A program made the translations under genes and the position numbers. Shown here piece after piece: positions 1-7,856 of a stretch of 64,000 nucleotides of DNA. Numbering within the stretch: position 1 is the stretch's first letter; each line of letters begins with the position of its first letter. Below the pieces are notes generated by a model that was not told where the DNA came from, did no database searches, and worked only from the letters and a program-made list of their open reading frames with translations. The stretch comes from Streptomyces griseoluteus (GTDB taxonomy: Bacteria > Actinomycetota > Actinomycetes > Streptomycetales > Streptomycetaceae): the NCBI RefSeq assembly GCF_004784465.1, contig NZ_SRRU01000009.1:186001-250000 (forward strand), given 5' to 3'.

Positions 1-1346
1 AAATGACCGAGGAGCCGCCCAAGCACCGCCTGGCGGAACTGCCGCTGGCCCCGGACACCGCCTATCAGGTGGTCCACGACGAGCTGATGCTCGACGGCAA
101 CGCCCGGCTCAACCTCGCCACCTTCGTCACCACCTGGATGGAACCCCAGGCCGGGCGGCTGATGGGGGAGTCCCGCGACAAGAACATCATCGACAAGGAC
201 GAGTACCCGCGCACCGCCGAGCTGGAGCGGCGCTGTGTGGCCATGCTCGCCGACCTGTGGAACGCCCCCGACCCCTCGCAGGCCGTGGGCTGTTCGACCA
301 CCGGCTCCAGCGAGGCGTGCATGCTCGCCGGGCTCGCCATGAAGCGCCGCTGGACCCAGCGCAACGCCGACCGCTATCCCGGCAGCGCCCGCCCCAACCT
401 GGTCATCGGCATCAACGCCCAGGTCTGCTGGGAGAAGTTCTGCAACTACTGGGAGGTCGAGGTCCGCCAAGTCCCCATGGAGGGAGACCGGTTCCACCTC
501 GACCCGCACGAAGCGGTCGAGCTGTGCGACGAGAACACCATCGGGGTCGTCGGCATCCTCGGCTCCACCTTCGACGGCTCCTATGAGCCCATCGCCCAGC
601 TCTGCGCAGCCCTCGACGCCTACCAGGAGCGCACCGGCCTCGACATCCCGGTCCACGTCGACGGCGCGTCCGGCGCGATGATCGCCCCGTTCCTCGACCC
701 CGACGTGGAGTGGGACTTCCGGCTCCCGCGCGTGGCCTCGATCAACACCTCCGGCCACAAGTACGGGCTGGTCTACCCCGGCGTCGGCTGGGCCCTGTGG
801 CGGGACAAGGAGGCGCTGCCCGAGGACCTGGTCTTCCGGGTCAACTACCTGGGCGGCGACATGCCGACCTTCGCCCTCAACTTCTCCCGCCCCGGCTCCC
901 AGGTCGTCGCGCAGTACTACACCTTCCTGCGCCTGGGCCGCGCAGGCTTCCGCGCGGTCCAGCAGGCCACCCGTGACGTCGCCATGTCGCTGGCCCGGAA
1001 GGTCGAGGACATGGGCGACTTCAAGCTGCTCACGCGCGGCGACCAGCTGCCGGTGTTCGCCTTCACCACCGCCGACCACGTCACGTCCTACGACGTCTTC
1101 GACATCTCCCGCCGGATGCGGGAGACCGGCTGGCTGGTGCCCGCGTACACCTTCCCGCCCCACCGCCAGGACCTCGCCGTGCTGCGGGTGGTGTGCCGCA
1201 ACGGCTTCACCCGCGACCTCGCCGACCTGTTCGCCCAGGACCTCGCCCGGCTGCTGCCCGAACTGCGCGACCAGCCGCACCCGATGGTCCGCGACCACCA
1301 GGCCGGGACCGGGTTCCACCACTCGGAGAGCCGCGCGGAGCGGTAG
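1..1346 (+). CDS. gad: Glutamate decarboxylase (5'-truncated by the window edge)
   Basis: PLP-dependent decarboxylation of glutamate to GABA, a cytoplasmic reaction often tied to acid resistance. The frame runs to TAG at 1344-1346. The first Met visible is at base 3 (447 codons from there), but family members of about 465-470 residues carry a further N-terminal segment, so the true start probably lies outside the window. Seen: GCSTTGSSEACMLAG near residues 95-110, the HVDGASG segment, and the PLP lysine in the motif SGHKYG (Lys253 counted from base 3). This family signature is clear. A GC-rich hairpin follows at 1388-1410. Only the exact 5' end is unknown. Confidence 0.93.
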   Translation, partial: MTEEPPKHRLAELPLAPDTAYQVVHDELMLDGNARLNLATFVTTWMEPQAGRLMGESRDKNIIDKDEYPRTAELERRCVAMLADLWNAPDPSQAVGCSTTGSSEACMLAGLAMKRRWTQRNADRYPGSARPNLVIGINAQVCWEKFCNYWEVEVRQVPMEGDRFHLDPHEAVELCDENTIGVVGILGSTFDGSYEPIAQLCAALDAYQERTGLDIPVHVDGASGAMIAPFLDPDVEWDFRLPRVASINTSGHKYGLVYPGVGWALWRDKEALPEDLVFRVNYLGGDMPTFALNFSRPGSQVVAQYYTFLRLGRAGFRAVQQATRDVAMSLARKVEDMGDFKLLTRGDQLPVFAFTTADHVTSYDVFDISRRMRETGWLVPAYTFPPHRQDLAVLRVVCRNGFTRDLADLFAQDLARLLPELRDQPHPMVRDHQAGTGFHHSESRAER

Positions 1347-1387
1347 CCCGCCCAGAACGTTCCCCGTACAGGCACATGACCGTCGCC

Positions 1388-1410
1388 CCGCCCCGCCCGC
1401 GGCGGGGCGG
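1388..1410 (+). terminator. Hairpin terminator after glutamate decarboxylase
   Basis: A 10-bp G+C-only stem (1388-1397 with 1401-1410, loop CGC) lies 42 bases after the gad stop codon. No T-run follows, as is usual for Streptomyces hairpin terminators. Confidence 0.6.
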
Positions 1411-1550
1411 CCTCCCACCACCCGGCGGCAGGCTGGGGAGCGGCCAGGAGTGTCACGTCAATGTCATGGTGACGCCTGCCGCGTGGACGTCACGCCGAAA
1501 GCGGCCGGCCCTTTCCGTGAGGGCCCGCCGATTTCGTATGTACGGCGCTT

Positions 1551-1994
1551 TCAGGAACCGATTTCGATCGAGCGTCGAGTAGCGGTCTGGGATTTCGGCA
1601 GCCGGACCGTCAGTACACCGTCGGAGAGATCGGCCTGAACGCCCTCGACATTGACGTCACCGGGGACCCGTACCCCGTAGGAGAAACTGCCCTCCCTGCG
1701 GCGCAGGGCGTTTCCGCCGGTGCTCTCGTCGAGCGAGCCGTGAATGTGCAGTTCCCGGCCGTCGACCTCGATGTTCACGCTCTCGCGGGGAATGCCCGGC
1801 AATTCGGCGCGGACCAGATAGGCGTCGCCCGCGTCCTCCTCCTCGACCAGCGGCATCCAGTGCCGGACCGGCTCGGCCGGCTGTGCGGACTGCTCCACCA
1901 GGCGGCTGACCTCGCCCCACAACTGCTGGAGTTCCACCACGGGATCGTGTCCGGCCCACCAGGCCGACCTCGCAACGCCCGCACGTTCGCTCAT
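1551..1994 (-). CDS. Hsp20/alpha-crystallin small heat-shock protein
   Basis: Small heat-shock chaperone of 147 residues that would hold unfolded proteins in an ATP-independent way. It carries the alpha-crystallin domain from about residue 45: LPGIPRESVNIEV, then the GVLTVRLPK strand near the C terminus, the usual A-x-x-x-n-G-V-L pattern. The ATG at 1992-1994 is chosen because GAGGAGAAGAGGAG lies just upstream; a longer open frame extends further but has no such signal. It diverges from the Clp ATPase at 2185, so the 190-bp gap probably holds both promoters. I did not find a convincing HspR or RheA operator. Confidence 0.9.
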   Translation of the reverse strand: MSERAGVARSAWWAGHDPVVELQQLWGEVSRLVEQSAQPAEPVRHWMPLVEEEDAGDAYLVRAELPGIPRESVNIEVDGRELHIHGSLDESTGGNALRRREGSFSYGVRVPGDVNVEGVQADLSDGVLTVRLPKSQTATRRSIEIGS

Positions 1995-2184
1995 GCCCGG
2001 ACTCCTCTTCTCCTCGCGTGCATATAAAGGAGTGTGCACAACACATTCGACAGCGGCAGCGAGGCTCAGGCAAATGGGTGGCGAAAGCCCGGAAATCCCT
2101 TGGGAGAGCTTGCTTCCTCGGGTTGCGAGGCCCTGGACATCGCGGTTCAGTGAGAACCTGATCCGTCGCGCACCAGGAGCTGCC

Positions 2185-4773
2185 ATGTCGATGTCGTTCG
2201 GTTCACCGTTCGGTTCCTCCGACCCTTTCAGCGACCTGCTGAACCGGTTCTTCGGCATGTCACCGGCGTCATCGCCCCCTGCTGTGCAGCGAGTTCCCAT
2301 CGGCCGGCTGCTGACGGAGTCCTCGCAGGAACTGCTCAACCTGGCCGCGCAGAAGGCCGAGGAGGACGGTACCTCCGACCTCGACACCCAGCACCTGCTG
2401 TGGGCCGCGACCAAGGTCGAGCCCAGCCGCCGCATCCTCGCGCAGGCCGGGGTCGACCCCGACAAGCTCGCCGAGACGATCAGTGAGGTGCTGCCCGGCG
2501 AGTCCGCCACCCCGTCCGCCGAGCCTGGGCTCACCCCGGCCGCCAAGCGCACCCTCGCCGACGCCTTCGCCCAGTCCCAGGCCGCCGGTAACTCCTACAT
2601 CGGTCCGGAGCACATCCTGGCCGCGCTGCTGGAGGACGCCGACTCCGGCGCCGGGCGTCTGCTGTCAGCCGAGGGCGTCGACGGAAGGAAGCTGGCCTCG
2701 CGCACCGAACAGCCCGCCCGCCAGGACCAGGGCCGCCCGGGGGGCGGCCCCACCAGCACCCTGGACGAGTTCGGCCGCGACCTCACCGAGGAGGCCAAGC
2801 AGGGCAAGCTCGACCCGGTGGTCGGACGGGCGGACGAGATCGAGCAGACGGTCGAGATTCTCTCCCGCCGCTCCAAGAACAACCCGGTCCTCATAGGTGA
2901 GCCCGGCGTCGGCAAGACCGCCATCGTGGAGGGGCTCGCCCAGCGCATCGTGATCGGGGACGTACCCGACACCCTGAAGGACAAGCGGGTCGTCGCCCTC
3001 GACATGTCCGGCCTGGTGGCCGGCGCCCAGTACCGCGGCCAGTTCGAGGAGCGGCTGAAGAAGGTCATCGAGGACGTCCAGGCGTCCGAGGGCGAGATCA
3101 TCCTGTTCATCGACGAGCTGCACACCGTCGTCGGCGCCGGCGCCACCGGCGAGGGCTCGATGGACGCGGGCAACATCCTCAAGCCCGCCCTCGCCCGCGG
3201 CGAGCTGCACGTCGTGGGCGCGACCACGATCGACGAGTACCGCAAGTACATCGAGAAGGACGCCGCCCTCGAACGACGCTTCCAGCCCGTCATGGTGCCG
3301 GAGCCCACCGTCGAGGAGACCGTGGTGATCCTCGAAGGGCTGCGCGACGCCTACGAGGCCCACCACCAGGTCCGCTACGAGGACTCCGCGCTCGAAGCCT
3401 GTGCCGTGCTGTCCGACCGCTACATCACCGACCGCTTCCTCCCGGACAAGGCCATCGACCTGATGGACCAGGCCGGCGCGCGGGTCCGGCTGCGCAGCGC
3501 GGCCCGCTCCACCGAGGTCGTCGCCCGCGAGGACAAGATCGCCAAGCTCCGGCGCGAGCTGGACGAGGCCGTGTCCGGCCAGGACTACGAGAGGGCGAAC
3601 GACCTCAAGAAGAAGATCGCGGAGGCCGAGGCCGAACTCGCCGGCATCGAGGAGCGCCGCGAGGGCGTCGTCACCGTCACCCCGAACGACATCGCCGACA
3701 TCGTCTCCCGCCGGACCGGCATCCCCGTCTCGCAGCTCACCGCCAGCGAGAAGGAGCGGCTGCTCAACCTCGAGGAGGAGATGCACGCCCGCATCGTCGG
3801 GCAGAACGAGGCCGTCACCGCCGTCTCCCAGGCGGTGCGCCGCAACCGCGCGGGCATGGGCGACCCGAACCGCCCGGTCGGCTCGTTCCTCTTCCTCGGT
3901 CCCACCGGTGTCGGCAAGACCGAACTCGCCAAGGCCCTCGCCGAGCTGCTGTTCGGCGACGAGGACCGCATGATCCGCTTCGACATGAGCGAGTTCCAGG
4001 AGAAGCACACCGTCTCCCGCCTGGTCGGCGCGCCTCCCGGATACGTCGGCTACGAGGAGGCCGGACAGCTCACCGAGAAGGTCCGCCGCCAGCCGTACAG
4101 CGTGTTGCTGTTCGACGAGATCGAGAAGGCGCACCCGGACGTGTTCAGCACGCTGCTGCAGATCCTGGACGACGGCCGGCTGACCGACGGCCAGGGCCGC
4201 ACCGTCGACTTCCGGCACACCGTCATCATCATGACGTCCAACATCGGCGCCCAACTGATCCTGGCGCACCAGGGCGACGTGTCCGAGATCAAGGACGAAC
4301 TGCTGGAGGAGCTGCGCGGCCGCTTCCTGCCGGAGTTCCTCAACCGGATCGACGACATCATCATCTTCCACGGCCTCACCGAGGACGACCTCTCCCAGAT
4401 CGTGGACCACCTGCTGGACCAGAGCCGGCGCCGGGTGAGGGCGCAGGGGTTGCAGCTGGAGGTCACCGAGGCGGCGAAGAAGCTGCTGATCGCCCACGGC
4501 CACCAGCCGGAGTTCGGCGCGCGTCCGCTGCGCCGCACGATCCAGACGGAGCTGGACAACCGCATCGCGGAGCTGCTGCTCAGTGGCCAGGCCGATCCGG
4601 GGGACACCATCGTCGCGGATGTGCAGAACGACTCCCTGCACGTCACCGTGCGCAAGGCGGACGAGAAGAAGTCCCAGAAGGACGACGAGTCCGCGGGGAA
4701 GAAGGCGGCGGCCAAGAAGACCGCGTCCGGCGGCAAGAAGAAGGCCGACTCGAAGGACGCCGGGGTCAAGTAG
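2185..4773 (+). CDS. ClpC-type AAA+ unfoldase/disaggregase, apparently lacking the ClpP loop
   Basis: Hexameric Hsp100 ATPase, 862 residues. Order: Clp N-domain double repeat (about 38-175), first AAA+ domain with Walker A GEPGVGKT at 238-245 and Walker B IILFIDE, a short UVR-like middle domain (QDYERANDLKKKI, about 466-480), second AAA+ domain with GPTGVGKT at 572-579, C-terminal domain with EFGARPLRR, and a Lys/Ala-rich tail after about 830. The middle domain is ClpC-like, but the stretch after TSNIGAQ runs directly into LLEELRGRFLPEFLNR and shows no LGF/VGF-type ClpP-docking loop. That suggests chaperone work without ClpP. Start: ATG 2185 lies 6 bases after AGGAG; ATG 2191 is the alternative. 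It diverges from Hsp20, a natural partner for a disaggregase. Confidence 0.88.
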   Translation: MSMSFGSPFGSSDPFSDLLNRFFGMSPASSPPAVQRVPIGRLLTESSQELLNLAAQKAEEDGTSDLDTQHLLWAATKVEPSRRILAQAGVDPDKLAETISEVLPGESATPSAEPGLTPAAKRTLADAFAQSQAAGNSYIGPEHILAALLEDADSGAGRLLSAEGVDGRKLASRTEQPARQDQGRPGGGPTSTLDEFGRDLTEEAKQGKLDPVVGRADEIEQTVEILSRRSKNNPVLIGEPGVGKTAIVEGLAQRIVIGDVPDTLKDKRVVALDMSGLVAGAQYRGQFEERLKKVIEDVQASEGEIILFIDELHTVVGAGATGEGSMDAGNILKPALARGELHVVGATTIDEYRKYIEKDAALERRFQPVMVPEPTVEETVVILEGLRDAYEAHHQVRYEDSALEACAVLSDRYITDRFLPDKAIDLMDQAGARVRLRSAARSTEVVAREDKIAKLRRELDEAVSGQDYERANDLKKKIAEAEAELAGIEERREGVVTVTPNDIADIVSRRTGIPVSQLTASEKERLLNLEEEMHARIVGQNEAVTAVSQAVRRNRAGMGDPNRPVGSFLFLGPTGVGKTELAKALAELLFGDEDRMIRFDMSEFQEKHTVSRLVGAPPGYVGYEEAGQLTEKVRRQPYSVLLFDEIEKAHPDVFSTLLQILDDGRLTDGQGRTVDFRHTVIIMTSNIGAQLILAHQGDVSEIKDELLEELRGRFLPEFLNRIDDIIIFHGLTEDDLSQIVDHLLDQSRRRVRAQGLQLEVTEAAKKLLIAHGHQPEFGARPLRRTIQTELDNRIAELLLSGQADPGDTIVADVQNDSLHVTVRKADEKKSQKDDESAGKKAAAKKTASGGKKKADSKDAGVK

Positions 4774-4798
4774 GACTTACGGCGGCAAGGAGAAGCCC

Positions 4799-5089
4799 AT
4801 GGCGCACCACCACAAGTCCAACAAGAAGGTCGAGGGCGACCCGGACCGCGACCACGGGCGTGGGCTGCCCCGCCGCCCGGACGATGCCGAACTCGAGGAA
4901 CGCGCTCAGGAGGACCGGCGTGAGGTCGGCCTCCCGGTCCGGGAGCAGGAGAGCCCGGAGCGGATCTACGAGCAGGAGACCGCCGAGATCGACCGTCAGG
5001 TCGAACGGGGCGAGGTGGAGACGGGTGACCTGACGCGCCGGCAGCGCGAACAGGAGACCCCCTTCCCGCCGTCCCACTACGACGCCTGA
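4799..5089 (+). CDS. Small charged hypothetical protein
   Basis: Ninety-six residues, very hydrophilic and rich in Glu, Arg and Asp, with a His cluster at the start (MAHHHKSNKK). No signal peptide, membrane segment or cysteine is seen, and it is likely largely disordered. AAGGAG at 4787-4792 sits 6 bases before the ATG. It begins 25 bases after the Clp ATPase stop and probably shares its transcript. I do not recognise a family. A role as a stress-linked small protein is inferred only from position. Confidence 0.75.
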   Translation: MAHHHKSNKKVEGDPDRDHGRGLPRRPDDAELEERAQEDRREVGLPVREQESPERIYEQETAEIDRQVERGEVETGDLTRRQREQETPFPPSHYDA

Positions 5090-5100
5090 CACGCGGTAAA

Positions 5101-5140
5101 GCCTGGGCGGACCGGCCACCCGAGTCCGGTCCGCCCAGGC
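5101..5140. terminator. Bidirectional hairpin terminator
   Basis: Perfect 15-bp stem (5101-5115 with 5126-5140), 10-base loop, between the convergent ends of the 96-residue protein gene (5089) and the GreA-like gene (5153). Confidence 0.8.
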
Positions 5141-5152
5141 GTGCGTCCGTTC

Positions 5153-5629
5153 TCAGCCCTGGTCGCCGGGCGTGCCCAGGGAGACCACGACCGCGGTGGT
5201 CTCGCCGTTCGGCGCCTCGTAGCTGACGGTGTCGCCGGGGGTGCGGCCGAGGAGCGCGCGGCCCAGCGGGCTGTCGGAGGTGACCAGCTTCGGATCGCGG
5301 GCGTCGGCGATCTCGCCGATGTGCAGGGTGTCCGTGGTGCCGTCCGCGAACCGGACGGTGACCGTCGTGCCCACCCCGACCTTGTCGGTGGGGACCGGGC
5401 CCCCGATGTCGGCCTGGCGCAGCCGGTCCTCGGCCCGTTCGATGCGCTCGTCCAGCCGGTGGAGCTGGTCGGCCCGCTGGATCTCGTCGGCCTGGTCGGC
5501 ACGGTCCCCGACCTCGTCGGAGTCCTTCAGCGTCGCGGCGACCGTCCTGCGCTCCTCGTGCAGATCGGACAGTTCCTGCTCGAGCGCCTTGCGTGCCTCG
5601 GCGCTGATCGGCTCGGGGTCACCGGTCAT
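5153..5629 (-). CDS. GreA/GreB-family transcription elongation factor
   Basis: A 158-residue protein with a GreA-like layout: an N-terminal coiled coil (about 8-75, ALEQELSDLHEERRTVAATL) and a C-terminal FKBP-like domain (VTVRFADGT, ending SPLGRALLGRTPGDTVSYEAPNG). Gre factors enter the RNA polymerase secondary channel and promote cleavage of backtracked RNA. The coiled-coil tip reads GDRADQADE where classical GreA has GDLxENAEY, so the second acidic residue is Asp, not Glu. It may be an accessory paralogue or a polymerase-binding regulator and not the main GreA. ATG at 5627-5629 follows GGAGCAGG. It lies downstream of zwf on the same strand. Confidence 0.82.
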   Translation of the reverse strand: MTGDPEPISAEARKALEQELSDLHEERRTVAATLKDSDEVGDRADQADEIQRADQLHRLDERIERAEDRLRQADIGGPVPTDKVGVGTTVTVRFADGTTDTLHIGEIADARDPKLVTSDSPLGRALLGRTPGDTVSYEAPNGETTAVVVSLGTPGDQG

Positions 5630-5731
5630 TCCTGCTCCAGTGCTACGGACGGAAGTGCTGGACAGCAGCACCCTGGTTGCGCTCCCGCACCGCATCCAGC
5701 ACAGCGGTGGCGAGCCGTGGGGCGGGCGGGA

Positions 5732-7117
5732 CTACGGAACCCAGGGCCGCTGCCACGGCGGGCTGCCCGCCACCAGCGCGTCCGCCTGGGGCGGGCCCCA
5801 GGAGCCGGGCGGGTACGGGTGGACCGGCGGGGGATAGGTGAGGAGGGGCTGGATGATCCGCCAGCACTCCTCGACCGCGCGCTGCGGTGCGAAGTACTTG
5901 TCGTCACCGGTCAGGGCCGCGTACAGGAGGCGCTCGTACGGGGCGAGGGGCTTGCCGAGTTCGCGGGCGAAGATGGTGTCCAGGGGGACCGGGCGCCAGG
6001 CCGACTCCTCGTCCAGGGCGGAGAGCTGGAGGCGCATGCCGGCCTCGGGGTCGATGCGCAGCACGATCTGGTTGCCGGCGACCTGGCCGGGGTCGGGGAG
6101 GAAGCCGAGCCGGGGAGGCTCGCGCAGGATCAGCCGTACCTCGGTCACCCGTACCGGGAGCCGTTTGCCCGCGCGGATGAAGACCGGCACGCCGTCCCAC
6201 CGCCAGTTGTTGATCTCCAGCCGGAGCGCCGCGTACGTCTCCACGGTCGAGTCCGGCGCCACGCCCGGCAGTTGCTGGTAGCCGATGTACTGGCCGCGCA
6301 CGTACGCGTGCACGTCCGCCTCCGGCATCGCGCGCAGCACCTCGATCCGCTTGTCCCACAGATCGGTCGCGCTCGGCCCGACCGGCGGGTCCATCGCCAC
6401 CAGGGCCAGCACCAGCAGCAGGTGATTCTGGATCACATCGCGCAGCGCCCCCACCTGCTCGTAGAAGCCGGCGCGGCCCTCGACGCCGAACTCCTCGGCC
6501 ATCGTGATCTGGATGGCCACCACGCTGTCCCGGTGCCACAGCTCGGCCAGCGCGGAGTTGGCGAACCGCAGATACTCCAGCTCGATGACGGGTTCCTTGC
6601 CCAGGAAGTGGTCGACCCGGAGGATCTGGCTCTCGTCCAGCACCGCCGTCAGCTTGCGGTCCAGGGCGCGGGCCGATGCCAGGTCGTGCCCGAAGGGCTT
6701 CTCCAGCGCCACCCGCGCCTGCCCCAGCAGCCGGGCGGAGGCGAGCTGGTCCACGATCGGCGCGAACAGCGCGGGCGGGGTCTCCAGATAGAACAGCGGA
6801 CGCCTGCGGCGCCCCAGCTCCTGGGCGAGCCGCCCATAGGTCTCGGACACGGTGAGGTCTCCGGCTACATAGGCCATCCGGCCCGTCAGCCGCTCCAGCA
6901 CCGCCCGGTCGACCGACTCCTCCGCCCCCTCCACCGCCGTACGGACCAGGTCGGCCAGCTCCTCGTGGCTCATCTCGCGGCGGCCGACACCGACCACGGG
7001 GCAGTTGAGCAGCCCCCGGCCCTCCAGCTTGTACAGCGCGGGAAACGTCATCTTCCGCGCGAGATCCCCGGTCACCCCGAAGATCACCAGAGTGTCGGCT
7101 TCCCAGGTTCCGGCCAT
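5732..7117 (-). CDS. zwf: Glucose-6-phosphate 1-dehydrogenase
   Basis: First step of the oxidative pentose-phosphate pathway: glucose 6-phosphate plus NADP+ gives 6-phosphogluconolactone plus NADPH. The 461-residue protein has the N-terminal nucleotide fold (FGVTGDLARK), EKPFG, the substrate-binding signature RVDHFLGKEP, and the C-terminal Y-E-R-L-L segment. The length is slightly short of the usual 480-510 residues but all core motifs are present. ATG 7115-7117 follows GAGGAGC. The gene stands alone; the usual tal-zwf-opcA neighbours are absent, so this is probably a second, non-operonic zwf copy (inference). Confidence 0.93.
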   Translation of the reverse strand: MAGTWEADTLVIFGVTGDLARKMTFPALYKLEGRGLLNCPVVGVGRREMSHEELADLVRTAVEGAEESVDRAVLERLTGRMAYVAGDLTVSETYGRLAQELGRRRRPLFYLETPPALFAPIVDQLASARLLGQARVALEKPFGHDLASARALDRKLTAVLDESQILRVDHFLGKEPVIELEYLRFANSALAELWHRDSVVAIQITMAEEFGVEGRAGFYEQVGALRDVIQNHLLLVLALVAMDPPVGPSATDLWDKRIEVLRAMPEADVHAYVRGQYIGYQQLPGVAPDSTVETYAALRLEINNWRWDGVPVFIRAGKRLPVRVTEVRLILREPPRLGFLPDPGQVAGNQIVLRIDPEAGMRLQLSALDEESAWRPVPLDTIFARELGKPLAPYERLLYAALTGDDKYFAPQRAVEECWRIIQPLLTYPPPVHPYPPGSWGPPQADALVAGSPPWQRPWVP

Positions 7118-7335
7118 CGGCGGATGCTCCTCGTCCCGGCGGCGGGCGCGCGCGACGGCGCCCCCTTTCTCGGTCTCTCGTATCGTCCGTGCCCCGGACC
7201 CGGCGCGCGACTCGGGGCGCGCGCCCGGCGACTGTGCTCGCGGGGCATACCCGCATGTATGGTGTCCGGACCGCGGGGCAGGCGATCATCCGTCCCCGTA
7301 CCGAACGTGTCCGACCACGCCAGAAGGAGGCCCGC

Positions 7336-7413
7336 ATGTCCTCGAAGCGACGCCGGAAGAAGAAGGCCCGCCGCAAGAACGGCGCCAACCACGGCAAGCG
7401 GCCCCAGTCCTGA
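7336..7413 (+). CDS. Very short basic ribosomal peptide, bL37-like
   Basis: Twenty-five residues only: a Lys/Arg block (SSKRRRKKKARRKN) then ANHGKRPQS. The ending NHGKRP matches my memory of the short actinobacterial 50S protein bL37, which is about 24 residues and buried in rRNA. The AAGGAGG at 7324-7330, five bases before the ATG, is a near-perfect ribosome site, and a strong hairpin follows at 7427-7463, so it is a complete small transcription unit. It is short enough for automated annotation to miss. Confidence 0.72.
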   Translation: MSSKRRRKKKARRKNGANHGKRPQS

Positions 7414-7426
7414 GCGACGGCCGTAC

Positions 7427-7463
7427 CGGGCCCGGTCACCCCACCACGGGGCGGCCGGGCCCG
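7427..7463 (+). terminator. Two-tier hairpin terminator after the bL37-like gene
   Basis: A 9-bp outer stem (7427-7435 with 7455-7463) encloses a 4-bp CCCC/GGGG inner stem with loop ACCAC, 14 bases after the stop codon. Confidence 0.65.
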
Positions 7464-7610
7464 TCCCGTTCCCGGACTCCTCAGGTCCGGCCGCGGTCCC
7501 CGGCCCGGTCCGGGCGGTAACCGATCCCCCGTACGGGCGGCAGCGCTGGCCGGTGCCCGGCGGGCGCCCGAGAGTGGACCGCGCACGGCTTCCCAGCACG
7601 AGGACGGACC

Positions 7611-7769
7611 ATGACGCTCACCCCGCCGACCGGCATCGAGGACCGTCCCATCGCGGTGATCGGTGCCGGCCTCGGCAGGGGAGGACCGGCCCCGTCCGTA
7701 TGCCGACTCCGATCATGGCGCCGCCGGCCGACCTGCCCGTGGTCGAGGTCGTCTGGGCGAGCCATCTGA
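7611..7769 (+). pseudogene. Decayed N terminus of an FAD-dependent monooxygenase
   Basis: A short frame starts at ATG 7611 behind GAGGACGG and encodes a proline-rich lead, then RPIAVIGAGLG, the first beta strand and glycine loop of a Rossmann FAD-binding fold. Just after that the sequence loses family character and hits TGA at 7767-7769. Another frame over about 7700-7830 has gene-like codon use but no recognisable fold. I read this as the stub of a flavoprotein removed by deletion. The rest of the 443-base gap (7414-7856) holds only the bL37 terminator. Confidence 0.5.
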
Positions 7770-7856
7770 TCACCGGCCTCACCCTCGGCGCCCCCGAGGT
7801 CGTCCACGACTGCCTGGACCGGTCACGAGATCACGGAAGAGGGTTACTGTCCGGAT

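Noticed and set aside
1993..2184. 64-residue N-terminal extension of the Clp ATPase
   Set aside because: The extension overlaps the hsp20 start and promoter region and has no Clp similarity; AGGAG before ATG 2185 marks the start.
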